Below, one piece after another: positions 33,644-41,815 of a stretch of 64,000 bases of DNA. Source of the DNA: JAGXQV01 sp964451375 (lineage in GTDB: Bacteria > Pseudomonadota > Gammaproteobacteria > Burkholderiales > Sulfuricellaceae); the NCBI GenBank assembly GCA_964451375.1, contig CAYVIN010000006.1, forward strand, positions 35,818 through 99,817. Reading direction: 5' to 3'. The position numbers and the translations under genes are program-made. Positions within the stretch are counted from its first letter, which is position 1. Every line of letters begins with the position of its first letter. A model generated the notes under the pieces. The model saw nothing but the letters and a program-made list of their open reading frames with translations. It had not been told where the DNA came from and ran no database searches.

Positions 33644-33979
33644 ATGGATCACCTCGACGTTTTGCTCCATCAGCCCCTGCGCACCCAGATTGCCGCATTT
33701 CTGGCCGGGGCGGGGGGTGCCACGTTCACCGAATTACGCCGCGAACTGGCGGTTTCCGACGGCAATCTCGAATCGCACCTGAAAAAGCTGATTGCCGCCG
33801 ATTACGTCGCGGTGCGCAAGGAAAGCGGCGCGGGGCGTCCGCAATCCTGCTATACCCTGACCGACACCGGGCGGGCGGCGTTAAACACCTATGTCGCCGC
33901 CTTGCAGCGGATGCTCGACTTCAAAAATGTGACGGCGACTGACAACAGCGCGCCGTTGCAACTGAAACCCGCCGGGTAA
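33644..33979 (+). CDS. Winged-helix transcriptional regulator
   Basis: A 111-residue DNA-binding protein. Residues 1-95 form a winged helix (LLHQPLRTQIAAFLAG; FTELRRELAVSDGNLESHLKKL; AAGRPQSC-like wing, YTLTDTGRAAL), similar to the ArsR/MarR-like HTH_34 type of regulators that act as small dimers. It starts at ATG 33644, eight bases after the lipoprotein stop. The palindrome before 32151 is its likely binding site; no ligand domain is present, so the signal may come from protein partners. Confidence 0.87.
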   Translation: MDHLDVLLHQPLRTQIAAFLAGAGGATFTELRRELAVSDGNLESHLKKLIAADYVAVRKESGAGRPQSCYTLTDTGRAALNTYVAALQRMLDFKNVTATDNSAPLQLKPAG

Positions 33980-33981
33980 TC

Positions 33982-34563
33982 GTGGCCGTTCGCCGTTTCG
34001 CCGTCAGCATCGCGGCAGCGCTGGCCCTGCACGGGCTGGCGCTGAGTGTGCTGCGCCCGCCGCTACGGGGGAATTTCAGCGCGGCACACGCCCCGCTGGA
34101 AGTCCACCTGCTGCCTGCCGCAGCGCAGCAAGCTGAAGTGCATTTTTCCGCCCCTATTCCGACGCTTTCCCACACTCGCGAGAGCCGTCCCGGCGTCCTC
34201 GCGTTGTCCCGCACGGGCGGCTCGCCGGCTGTGTCCGCAGTCGCGCCGGAGTCCTCTGCGCCGCACCAGGACAACCAAGCGGAAGCCCCGCCCCCCGCAA
34301 TTCGTTATCGCGAAGCGGCGCGCGCCATCATTCGCGAGGAAGCGCGGCGGCCCGCCGAAGGCCCGGCCCCGCCACCCGTCGAAACCCCGGAAGCGCGCCT
34401 CGCCCGCGCCTGGAGCGGGCCGCCGCCGAGTGAAAAACACCTGGACGGCGGCATCCTGAAAATCACCACCCGCTGGGGAACCACCTACTGCATCAAACCT
34501 CCCGACCATGCCCACCGCGACGGGCCGGGGGAACACTACGCGATTGCCGTGACTTGCCCATAA
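33982..34563 (+). CDS. TonB-like single-anchor proline-rich protein
   Basis: A 193-residue protein: an N-terminal membrane anchor (VSIAAALALHGLALSVL) with the His seen in TonB anchors, a long Pro/Ala/Glu-rich periplasm-spanning region, and a small C-terminal domain with two cysteines (WGTTYCIKPP...IAVTCP). It looks like a TonB relative but lacks a recognisable TonB C-terminal domain. It starts at GTG 33982, two bases after the regulator stop. Last gene of the operon. Confidence 0.75.
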   Translation: MAVRRFAVSIAAALALHGLALSVLRPPLRGNFSAAHAPLEVHLLPAAAQQAEVHFSAPIPTLSHTRESRPGVLALSRTGGSPAVSAVAPESSAPHQDNQAEAPPPAIRYREAARAIIREEARRPAEGPAPPPVETPEARLARAWSGPPPSEKHLDGGILKITTRWGTTYCIKPPDHAHRDGPGEHYAIAVTCP

Positions 34564-34699
34564 GGGGTAAGGGCGGCGGATCTGCGCGGGACGTGGCGTT
34601 TTGATTGACCGCTACGGCGATTTCGGCGAGACTGAAACCGCTGTGATTTCAGGTTGTTGCCGCAGCTCCCTTTCCCCAATAAAACGCCAAGGAGTAAAA

Positions 34700-36541
34700 A
34701 TGAAACGCCTTGCCTATGTCGGCCTTGCCGTCCTCTTTCCTTCCGCCGTATTCGCCCAGGCGACGCCTGCCCTGAGTGTTTCGGGCGGCGCTTATACGCT
34801 GACCGTGCCTTACCTCGAATATGGCAGCGGCGCGAGCAAACAGGCGTACAGCGCCACGCTGACCTCCACCACGCTGGCGAGCTTTTTGTTGGACGCGAGT
34901 TCGGTGAAAGTTACCCCCTTGCTGAGCGCGCCGAGTTATCCCGCGACCTTCGGCGCGAGCGGCGGCAGCTACCGGCTCGCCTTGCCTTATGTCGAATACA
35001 CGGCGCCTGGCGTCTTCAAGGCGTATTCCGCAGCGCTCACCACCAAAGACCTGAAGAATTTCGCCATTGACACCAGTTCGCTTCAGGAGATTGGCGTCCG
35101 GGGCGATCTGGCCTCACCGGGTAGTGTCACGGTGAGCGAAACCACCAAGCAGACGGTAGGCGGCAACAGCTTTGGCTCGTCGAGCAAATTGTCGGTAAGC
35201 TGGAGCGCACCGAGCGGCTATACGGTCGATCATTATGAAATCAGCGCCAGCGAAACGCTGATGAATACCAGCGCCAGCACTACCGCGACCGGCAGCGCGA
35301 CCAGCGCCACCCTCACCGCGCTGAAGGCCGCCACGACATATTCGGTAGTGGTCAAGGCGTGTAAGGACAGCGCCTGCGCAAGCTACGGCAAGGCCGCCGC
35401 AGTGAGCGCCACCACCCCCGGCGAATACTGGCAACTGCAAGGCACGGGCAACACCGTCTCGACGCTTACCCAACCGGTTTCCGACGGCAACGCGCGCCTT
35501 TCCGCGACACGCTTCGGCGCGGAGGCGGGCGCGATGGCCAATACCGTGCAGTTCTACTATGGCCCCAAGGGAGTGTCGGGAATGGCGATGGCTGCCAGCG
35601 GCGCGGTTTCGGCGGCCACCCCCGCCAGCTATCTAACGTTCACCAGCTACGCCGGCAGCAGCGGCCTGCGTTCGCCCAGTAGCGCAACCAGCGGCATCAA
35701 GTCCATCATGACCGGCCAGGGCGTACCGCTTTCCACCGCTTTGGGCGCGAAGGTGCGGCTGTTTTTCGAGTCCAACGACGCCGACGGCAAGACCCGTATC
35801 TACTCGGTGGACAGCGTGGATGGCTACGTGGGGCGGGACTTTAATTCCGGTTCGGCGACCACCTGCACCACCAGCGCCGATTACCTGGCCGGCGGCGCGT
35901 GCCCCGCAACGGTGGTGATCGGCGTGGAAGGCGACAGCGTCAATCCGACCAGCAAGATCAGCGCGGCGCGGCAGAACAAGATCGCCTATCCGACATTGAC
36001 CGACTGGCGCTGGGACGGCGCGGCGGGAACCTTTATGGTATTTACCGTCGATCAGATCAGCGGCTGCACCACCAACAGCCACAACCACGCCTACGCGGTG
36101 TGGGACGGCGGCAAGTTCGTGGTGCAATACGACAGCAGCGGCTGCCCCAAGATGTTCAAGAGCGCCCAGGCCGCCCTGCCCATGCACATCGGCGGCGCGC
36201 GCTACAAGATGTATTTTGGCGATCCCTCGGTGAGCACCGGCAAGACCAGTGGCTCGACGCTGCCCTTCGTCGGCCCGAAAAAGCTGATTTATGCCGACGG
36301 CAGCACCAGCGGCAGCGCTGCGACGGTTGAATACGAGGATTGGGAAGGCGTCGCCAACGCCCGCAACGTGGTGTTCCTGTGGCCCAATGGCGACCAGATG
36401 AACGATACGGCGGAAGGCTACATCGACGACTTCCACTTTCTCACTCCCACCGGCAGCCTGGATTTGCAGGTGTTGTACCTGTCGATCACCGACGGATCGG
36501 TGGTTCCATTTGCAGCAGCGGCGATTTTGTTGAATCCGTAG
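34700..36541 (+). CDS. Exported protein with an N-terminal repeat and a fibronectin III-like domain
   Basis: A 613-residue exported protein. The signal peptide is MKRLAYVGLAVLFPSAVFAQ. Two ~50-residue repeats follow: GGAYTLTVPYLEYGSGASKQ...YSATLTSTTL and GGSYRLALPYVEYTAPGVFK...YSAALTTKDL. A fibronectin III-like domain is next (LSVSWSAPSGYTVDHYEIS...YSVVVKACKD), then a large C-terminal region rich in aromatic and Asp residues (SVDGYVGRDFNSGSATTC; YMLFVF-type strands; WPNGDQMNDTAEGYIDDFHF). I do not recognise the C-terminal part. The start ATG at 34700 follows AAGGAG. Confidence 0.85.
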   Translation: MKRLAYVGLAVLFPSAVFAQATPALSVSGGAYTLTVPYLEYGSGASKQAYSATLTSTTLASFLLDASSVKVTPLLSAPSYPATFGASGGSYRLALPYVEYTAPGVFKAYSAALTTKDLKNFAIDTSSLQEIGVRGDLASPGSVTVSETTKQTVGGNSFGSSSKLSVSWSAPSGYTVDHYEISASETLMNTSASTTATGSATSATLTALKAATTYSVVVKACKDSACASYGKAAAVSATTPGEYWQLQGTGNTVSTLTQPVSDGNARLSATRFGAEAGAMANTVQFYYGPKGVSGMAMAASGAVSAATPASYLTFTSYAGSSGLRSPSSATSGIKSIMTGQGVPLSTALGAKVRLFFESNDADGKTRIYSVDSVDGYVGRDFNSGSATTCTTSADYLAGGACPATVVIGVEGDSVNPTSKISAARQNKIAYPTLTDWRWDGAAGTFMVFTVDQISGCTTNSHNHAYAVWDGGKFVVQYDSSGCPKMFKSAQAALPMHIGGARYKMYFGDPSVSTGKTSGSTLPFVGPKKLIYADGSTSGSAATVEYEDWEGVANARNVVFLWPNGDQMNDTAEGYIDDFHFLTPTGSLDLQVLYLSITDGSVVPFAAAAILLNP

Positions 36542-36582
36542 GCGCGGGGAGAAAAGCGGGATTGACCTCACCGCTTGGCGCT

Positions 36583-36610
36583 CCCCTCGCCCATGGACAT
36601 GGGCGAGGGG
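36583..36610. repeat. Perfect palindrome after the fibronectin III-like gene
   Basis: A 13-base-pair perfect stem (CCCCTCGCCCATG) with the 2-base spacer GA. No T-run follows; TTGGGGGAGAGGGAAG does. The same phrase (CCCTCGCCCA...GGGCGAGGGG) is common as a dispersed hairpin in GC-rich proteobacteria. It could stop transcripts from both converging genes. Confidence 0.5.
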
Positions 36611-36687
36611 TTGGGGGAGAGGGAAGCTTGAGTATGAGGAAACGTTACTTAAGCAACGAAAAGCAGTTGCTCAATGAACTAAACCCA

Positions 36688-38247
36688 TCAGCGACACCCC
36701 GACGATTGCAGGAAACTGGTGGTTGTTCCGATATCGGCGGGGGCGTTCTGGGATACCGGGCCAAGGTATAAAACATGGTCGTCGGCGCTGGAGGTGGCGA
36801 GGTAAGACTTGGTTTCGCTGTAGTAACGATAGGTGTATGGCGCGATGATTTGCGTGGTCGCGCCGGACGGGGCAAGCAGCGTAGGGTAATTGCGTTCCGC
36901 CCAATTCAGCAGGCAATGGGTGGTGCGGTCATGGAGAAACACCCCGGAACTATCGAAGCGGTTATCGAGTTTGCCGGAAGCGAAAAACGCCACGTAGCGC
37001 CCTGAAACGTCTCCCGAAATTGCAGGCCGGCTGCCCACGCCGAAACGCGGCGCGGCAAAAAAATCCAGCGTCTCTCCGGTCTGGTTGTTGTGGGCGATAA
37101 CGTTCGACGAAGTGCTCCCGGTTCTGGAAGTCAGATTGGTCGCCGCAGTCGAGAACACCACCCAGGTTCCGTCCGCCGACAGAGAGGGGCGTTCGCCCTG
37201 TCCATGGGGGCTGTCGCCGTTGCCCTGCGCGCCGCTGCTGGAAACGCTGGCGCGCTGCATCTTGCCGGTCTGGGTATCCTTCACGAATACGTCTTGCAGC
37301 CCGTTGCTGTCGTTATCCACCAATACCCCGGAGGTGGTGGCGAACGCCACGTAACGGCCATCCGCCGAAATGACCGGTTCGACGATCCTGCTGGTGCTTT
37401 CATTGCCCTGATCGCGTGGCTGTCCGCTCGACGAGACGCTGACGATACTGAGCGCGGGGCTGGCTTTTTTGTCGTACAGGTAGATGTCCCAAACCCCGTT
37501 GGTGTCGGCTTTGAGCAGAGGTGAATACGCGTAGAAGGCGACCCGGCTGCCGTCGGCGCTGAGCGAGGGATGGCGGGCGGCCTGGCATTTGGCGGTGGCT
37601 TCGCTGATCGAAATACACTGGACGCCGCCACTTTGCAGGTCGCGCAGATAAATCCCTTCCGGGGTGGTTTTGCTGCCGCCGAACGTGTAGGCGGCGTATT
37701 TTCCATCCGCCGAAATGTCCGGGCTTTCGCTGGTGTACGTACCTTGCTCCCCCGCCGCGCCCAGGCTGAGCAGGCTGGTTTGCGGCGGCGTCGTGCAGCG
37801 CTCCCGCAAGAAAGCATCCTTGTAACCATTGCTGTCGCCGCTGACCAGATTGGTGGAATAGGACTCGAAGACCACCTTGCAGCCGTCAGCGGAAATGGCC
37901 GCCCGCCCGCTGGTTCCGTCGCCCGGCGCGCCGGCGGCGTTGGTGCTGATCAGTTCGGTGGAATTGTTCTTGCGGTCGTACAGGTAGATTTGGTATTTCC
38001 CATTGCTCGCCGGGGTAACCAGCTTGGCGTAGGAGGACTCAAACACCACGTAGCGGCCATCCGGGGTCACGGCGGGGTAGTCGCTGTTGTACGTGCTGTC
38101 CGGCAGGCTGCCGTCCGCCGGGTTGCGGGCCAGCAACTCGAAGGCTTCCTGCTGCGCCAGGGCCGGGCAGGACAAGCTCAACGCCAGCAGGCCGCCGGGA
38201 AGGAGTCTGGAGAAATCCGCAGCAAATTTCCCACTCTGAATACTCAT
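36688..38247 (-). CDS. Exported WD40-like/TolB-type beta-propeller protein
   Basis: A 519-residue exported protein, signal peptide SRLLPGGLLALSLSCPALAQ, with at least six repeats of the PD40 type: YPAVTPDGRYVVFESSYAKL, AAISADGCKVVFESYS, SPDISADGKYAAYTFGG, HPSLSADGSRVAFYAYSP, EPVISADGRYVAFATTSG and RPSLSADGTWVVFSTAATN. This makes a beta-propeller like the C-terminal half of TolB. Between the repeats are DSNGYKDAFLRE-type loops (Asp/Asn-rich, possibly calcium-binding). Function unknown; propellers of this kind often bind polysaccharide or proteins. Convergent with the preceding gene. Confidence 0.9.
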   Translation of the reverse strand: MSIQSGKFAADFSRLLPGGLLALSLSCPALAQQEAFELLARNPADGSLPDSTYNSDYPAVTPDGRYVVFESSYAKLVTPASNGKYQIYLYDRKNNSTELISTNAAGAPGDGTSGRAAISADGCKVVFESYSTNLVSGDSNGYKDAFLRERCTTPPQTSLLSLGAAGEQGTYTSESPDISADGKYAAYTFGGSKTTPEGIYLRDLQSGGVQCISISEATAKCQAARHPSLSADGSRVAFYAYSPLLKADTNGVWDIYLYDKKASPALSIVSVSSSGQPRDQGNESTSRIVEPVISADGRYVAFATTSGVLVDNDSNGLQDVFVKDTQTGKMQRASVSSSGAQGNGDSPHGQGERPSLSADGTWVVFSTAATNLTSRTGSTSSNVIAHNNQTGETLDFFAAPRFGVGSRPAISGDVSGRYVAFFASGKLDNRFDSSGVFLHDRTTHCLLNWAERNYPTLLAPSGATTQIIAPYTYRYYSETKSYLATSSADDHVLYLGPVSQNAPADIGTTTSFLQSSGCR

Positions 38248-38345
38248 CGCTCACCTCGCAGATTTTCGTAATAAACACTCGGATAATGCGGTATCGGGTG
38301 GCGCGCGTCCACTGAATAATCATGGGTGACGCCATGCCGGCATGA

Positions 38346-38580
38346 CTGGTAGTCAGTCACGTTAAATTAACCTAAAAACCTCAGTTCAGAACCGCAAAGG
38401 CGCTAAGGCGCAAAGAAATCAAAAACATGCAGAATGTTCCGCCCTCACCCGGTGGGTGTACGATCCGACACGGGTAACCTTTTGTTTTTCCTCTGCGTCT
38501 TTGCGCCTTTGCGGTTCAAACTGCCTTTTCCAGGATTAACGGAATAACAATTGGTGCATTTTACGTTGACTGACTACCAG
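38346..38580. mobile_element. MITE-like element with 14-base terminal inverted repeats
   Basis: CTGGTAGTCAGTCA at 38346-38359 is matched by its exact complement at 38567-38580, extending imperfectly inward. Inside lies a second, looser inverted pair, ACCGCAAAGGCGC...GCGCAAAG near 38391-38417 and its complement near 38493-38517. The 235-base unit has no coding sequence and no obvious target duplication. It is part of the 692-base gap 38248-38939, which also holds the repeat at 38711 and no gene. Confidence 0.5.
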
Positions 38581-38710
38581 ACTGATAAGGTGGAAGAGTG
38601 CAACCCGGCGGCGTGGCATACTTCGCCGTGTCCCCCGCGCTTCGTTCCCCCGCGCCGCGTGAAGCCGAGTTCAAAACATCTGCCCGGAAAGGTGCGTGGA
38701 TATTGGCGTT

Positions 38711-38771
38711 CCGGGCAAGTGCCCGTCCCATGGTCTTAACGGTGATAGCGATTGCTAACTTGTCCGGGTGG
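38711..38771. repeat. Dispersed repeat, copy 2 (CCCGTCCC...GATTGCTAAC type)
   Basis: Second copy of the repeat described at 31831-31890: CCGGGCAAGTGCCCGTCCCA, then ACGGTGATAGCGATTGCTAACT and CCGGGTGG. It lies 169 bases upstream of the signalling operon. The stretch after it (38841-38930) contains TTCATCCTTCCACCTTCATC, which recurs at 48840-48860, and no promoter I would call with confidence. Confidence 0.45.
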
Positions 38772-38939
38772 AATACGGATGAAGGGGGCGGAAGGAAAGG
38801 ATGGGGGGCTGGAAATACGCATCGTGCAGCGACACCAATTTCATCCTTCCACCTTCATCCTTCGTATATTCCTTCCGTCTGTATCCTTTCCCCCAATCCC
38901 CCCAACCCCGGCTAAAATGTCATCAGGAGGTAGTGAATA

Positions 38940-39389
38940 ATGAATCCGTCCAACAAAACAGTGGACATCATGCTGGTGGAAGACAATCCCGGCGACGTGC
39001 GCCTCACCGAAGAGGCGCTCAAGGAAAGTGGTCTGAGGGTTAATCTGCGGGTGGCGCGGGATGGTGTGGAAGCCTTGTCCGACTTGCGCGGCGAAGGGGC
39101 GAACGGCATTCGTCCGCATCCCGACCTGATTTTGCTCGATCTCAACATGCCGCGTATGGATGGCCGCGAATTACTCGGCATCATCAAATCCGACATCCAT
39201 CTCAAACGTATCCCGGTGGTGGTGCTGACCACCTCGGGGGCGGAGCAGGATATCGAGCGGGCTTACGAACTTCACGCCAACTGCTACATCACCAAACCGG
39301 TCGATCTTGACCGCTTCATCGACATCGTCCATTCGATCAAGGGATTCTGGCTGTCTGTGGCGCGCCTGCCGGATTCCAGCAATTCATGA
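38940..39389 (+). CDS. Single-domain response regulator (Rcp1-like)
   Basis: A 149-residue protein made of one receiver domain. Acidic pocket and phospho-acceptor are seen: MLVEDNPGDV, Asp in LILLDLNMPRMDG, Thr in VVVLTTSG and Lys in YITKPVDL. There is no output domain, so it acts as a phosphate shuttle or by protein contact. First of five overlapping or closely spaced signalling genes. It shares nearly the same layout as the regulator at 43662-44117. Confidence 0.93.
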   Translation: MNPSNKTVDIMLVEDNPGDVRLTEEALKESGLRVNLRVARDGVEALSDLRGEGANGIRPHPDLILLDLNMPRMDGRELLGIIKSDIHLKRIPVVVLTTSGAEQDIERAYELHANCYITKPVDLDRFIDIVHSIKGFWLSVARLPDSSNS

Positions 39390-41815
39390 CCATCCTGCAA
39401 GCCCTGCTGGTCGAGGACAACCCCGGCGACGCCCGGCTCATCAAGGAGGCCCTGGTCGAGATGGGGGAGCCGCGCCTCCAGCTGGCGTGGGTCGATACCC
39501 TGGCAAAGGGCCTGGAGCAGCTCGCGGCGCGTAATTTCGATTTGATCCTGCTCGATTTGTCGCTGCCCGACAGCCACGGCATGGGCACCGTCAAACACAT
39601 TGAAAACGCCGCGCCGGCGACGCCCATCGTGGTGTTGACCGGTCTCGACGATGAAGCGGTGGCGATTGAGGCGGTGCGTTCCGGCGCGCAGGATTATCTG
39701 GTCAAGAGTGAAGCCGAGCCGCATCTGTTGGCGCGAGTGATCCGCTACGCCATCGAGCGCAACCACATCCATCAGACCCTGCGCGAAAACGAGGCGCGCC
39801 TGATGGCCCTTTTCGAGCATATGGGCAGCGGCGTGGCGGTATACCAGGCGATTGAGGAGGGCGGGGATTTTGTTTTCGGCGCATTCAACCGTGCTGCCGA
39901 AAGGATCGACCACATTCCCCGCGAGCAGGTGATCGGCAAACGTTTGCTGGAGATGTTTCCCGGTGCGAACGAATTCGGCCTGCTGGACGCTTTTCGGCGG
40001 GTCTGGCAAAGCGGCCAGTCCGAACATTTGCCGGTTTCCTTCTATCACGACGGGCGTATCGCCGGATGGCGCGAGAACTATGTTTACCGCCTGCCCAGCG
40101 GCGAAATCGTGGCGATATACGACGACATTACCGAACGCAAGCAGGCCGAGGAACAGTTGCGTCTGGCCGCACGGGTGTTCGAGAGCAGCGCCGAAGGCAT
40201 CGTGATCACCGACCTGAACGGCCATATTCTCAGCGTCAACGAGGCGTTTTCGGCGATTACCGGTTATCCGCTGGAGGAAATCGTCGGGCAGAATCCGCGT
40301 ATTCTCAAATCCGGCAAACATGATCCGGCGTTTTACCGCGACATGTGGCGCGTCATTCTCAAGGACGGCCACTGGCAGGGCGAAGTGTGGAACCGCCGCA
40401 AAAACGGCGAGGTCTACCCGGAGTGGATGAACATCGGCAGCGTCAAGGACGAACACGGTCAGATCAGCCATTTTGTCGGGACTTTCACGGATATCACCCA
40501 GCGCAAGGCCGCCGAGGAACGTATCCATTTCCTCGCCCATCACGACGCACTCACCGGCTTGCCCAACCGGGTCTTGTTGCAGGATCGCATCTCCCAGTCG
40601 GTGGCGATATGCCAGCATCAGGGCGGCAAGGCGGGATTGCTGCTGATTGACCTGGATAGATTCAAAAACATCAACGAATCCCTCAACCACGCCTTCGGCG
40701 ACCAGCTTTTGCAGGAAGTCGCGCAGCGCCTCGAAGGCTGCGCACGGCGCGTCGATACCGTGGCGCGCAGTGGCGGCGACGAATTTGTGGTGCTGCTGAC
40801 CGAAGTCCGCGACATTGCGGAAATCGCCGCTGCCGCCAACAATATCCTGATCACCCTCAGCCAGCCCTTCACCCTCGACGGCCACGAGATCAACATCACC
40901 TCCAGCATCGGCATCTCGGTTTACCCCGATGACGGCGACAACGCCCAGCATTTGCTGAAAAACGCCGATGTGGCGATGTACCGCGCCAAGGATATGGGGC
41001 GCAACAACTACCAGTTCTACACCCAGGACATGAACGCCCGCACCTTCGAGACCCTGGTGCTGGAAAACAGCCTGCGCCATGCCCTGAAACGCGACGATTT
41101 CGTGCTCCATTACCAGCCTCAGATCGATATCGCCAGCGGCGTCATGGTGGGCGTCGAAGCGTTGTTGCGGATGCGTCATCCCGAGTTGGGGCTGGTGCCG
41201 CCGGGGACTTTTATCCCCATCGCCGAAGAAACCGGGCTGATTGTTCCCATCGGCATCTGGGTGATCAATGAAGCCTGCCGCCAGGGCCGCCTGTGGCGCG
41301 ATGCGGGACTGACCGAATTACGCATCGCGGTGAATCTCTCCGCCAAACAGTTTCTTCAGCCCGGCCTGCTCGACATTGTGGAGAAAGCCCTTGCCGACAG
41401 CGGCCTGCCGCCCCAGCAACTGGAGCTGGAATTAACCGAATCGATCCTGATGCGTGATTCCGAGGTGATCATCGACACCCTGCGGCGCTTCAAAAAAATG
41501 GGGGTGCAACTTTCCATCGACGATTTCGGCACCGGGTTTTCCTCGCTTTCCTATCTCAAACGTTTCGACCTCGACCGCCTGAAAATCGACCAGTCCTTCG
41601 TCCGCGACATCACCAGCGATCCCGACGATCTGGCGATTGCCCGCGCGGTGATTGCGCTGGGCCATAGTCTGGGCCTGAAAGTCATCGCCGAAGGGGTGGA
41701 AAGCGGCGAGCAACTCGAATTGCTGCGCACCAACGGCTGCGATGAAATCCAGGGCTATTATTTCAGCCGACCCCAGCCGGCGTCGGAAATCCCCCGCCTG
41801 TTTCAGGAGAAATAA
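39386..41815 (+). CDS. REC-PAS-PAS-GGDEF-EAL hybrid c-di-GMP enzyme
   Basis: An 809-residue protein. It has an N-terminal receiver (LVEDNPGDARLI; DLILLDLSLPDS) to ~125, two PAS domains at about 135-385 (second: RVFESSAEGIVITDLNGHIL), GGDEF at about 390-545 with RVDTVARSGGDEF, so both the active site and the RxxD inhibitory site are present, and EAL at about 560-805. EAL catalytic residues look intact: VEALLR, NLSAKQF, LELELTES, IDDFGTG, LKIDQSF, AEGVES. It may both make and degrade c-di-GMP. It overlaps the upstream regulator by four bases. Confidence 0.93.
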   Translation: MTILQALLVEDNPGDARLIKEALVEMGEPRLQLAWVDTLAKGLEQLAARNFDLILLDLSLPDSHGMGTVKHIENAAPATPIVVLTGLDDEAVAIEAVRSGAQDYLVKSEAEPHLLARVIRYAIERNHIHQTLRENEARLMALFEHMGSGVAVYQAIEEGGDFVFGAFNRAAERIDHIPREQVIGKRLLEMFPGANEFGLLDAFRRVWQSGQSEHLPVSFYHDGRIAGWRENYVYRLPSGEIVAIYDDITERKQAEEQLRLAARVFESSAEGIVITDLNGHILSVNEAFSAITGYPLEEIVGQNPRILKSGKHDPAFYRDMWRVILKDGHWQGEVWNRRKNGEVYPEWMNIGSVKDEHGQISHFVGTFTDITQRKAAEERIHFLAHHDALTGLPNRVLLQDRISQSVAICQHQGGKAGLLLIDLDRFKNINESLNHAFGDQLLQEVAQRLEGCARRVDTVARSGGDEFVVLLTEVRDIAEIAAAANNILITLSQPFTLDGHEINITSSIGISVYPDDGDNAQHLLKNADVAMYRAKDMGRNNYQFYTQDMNARTFETLVLENSLRHALKRDDFVLHYQPQIDIASGVMVGVEALLRMRHPELGLVPPGTFIPIAEETGLIVPIGIWVINEACRQGRLWRDAGLTELRIAVNLSAKQFLQPGLLDIVEKALADSGLPPQQLELELTESILMRDSEVIIDTLRRFKKMGVQLSIDDFGTGFSSLSYLKRFDLDRLKIDQSFVRDITSDPDDLAIARAVIALGHSLGLKVIAEGVESGEQLELLRTNGCDEIQGYYFSRPQPASEIPRLFQEK

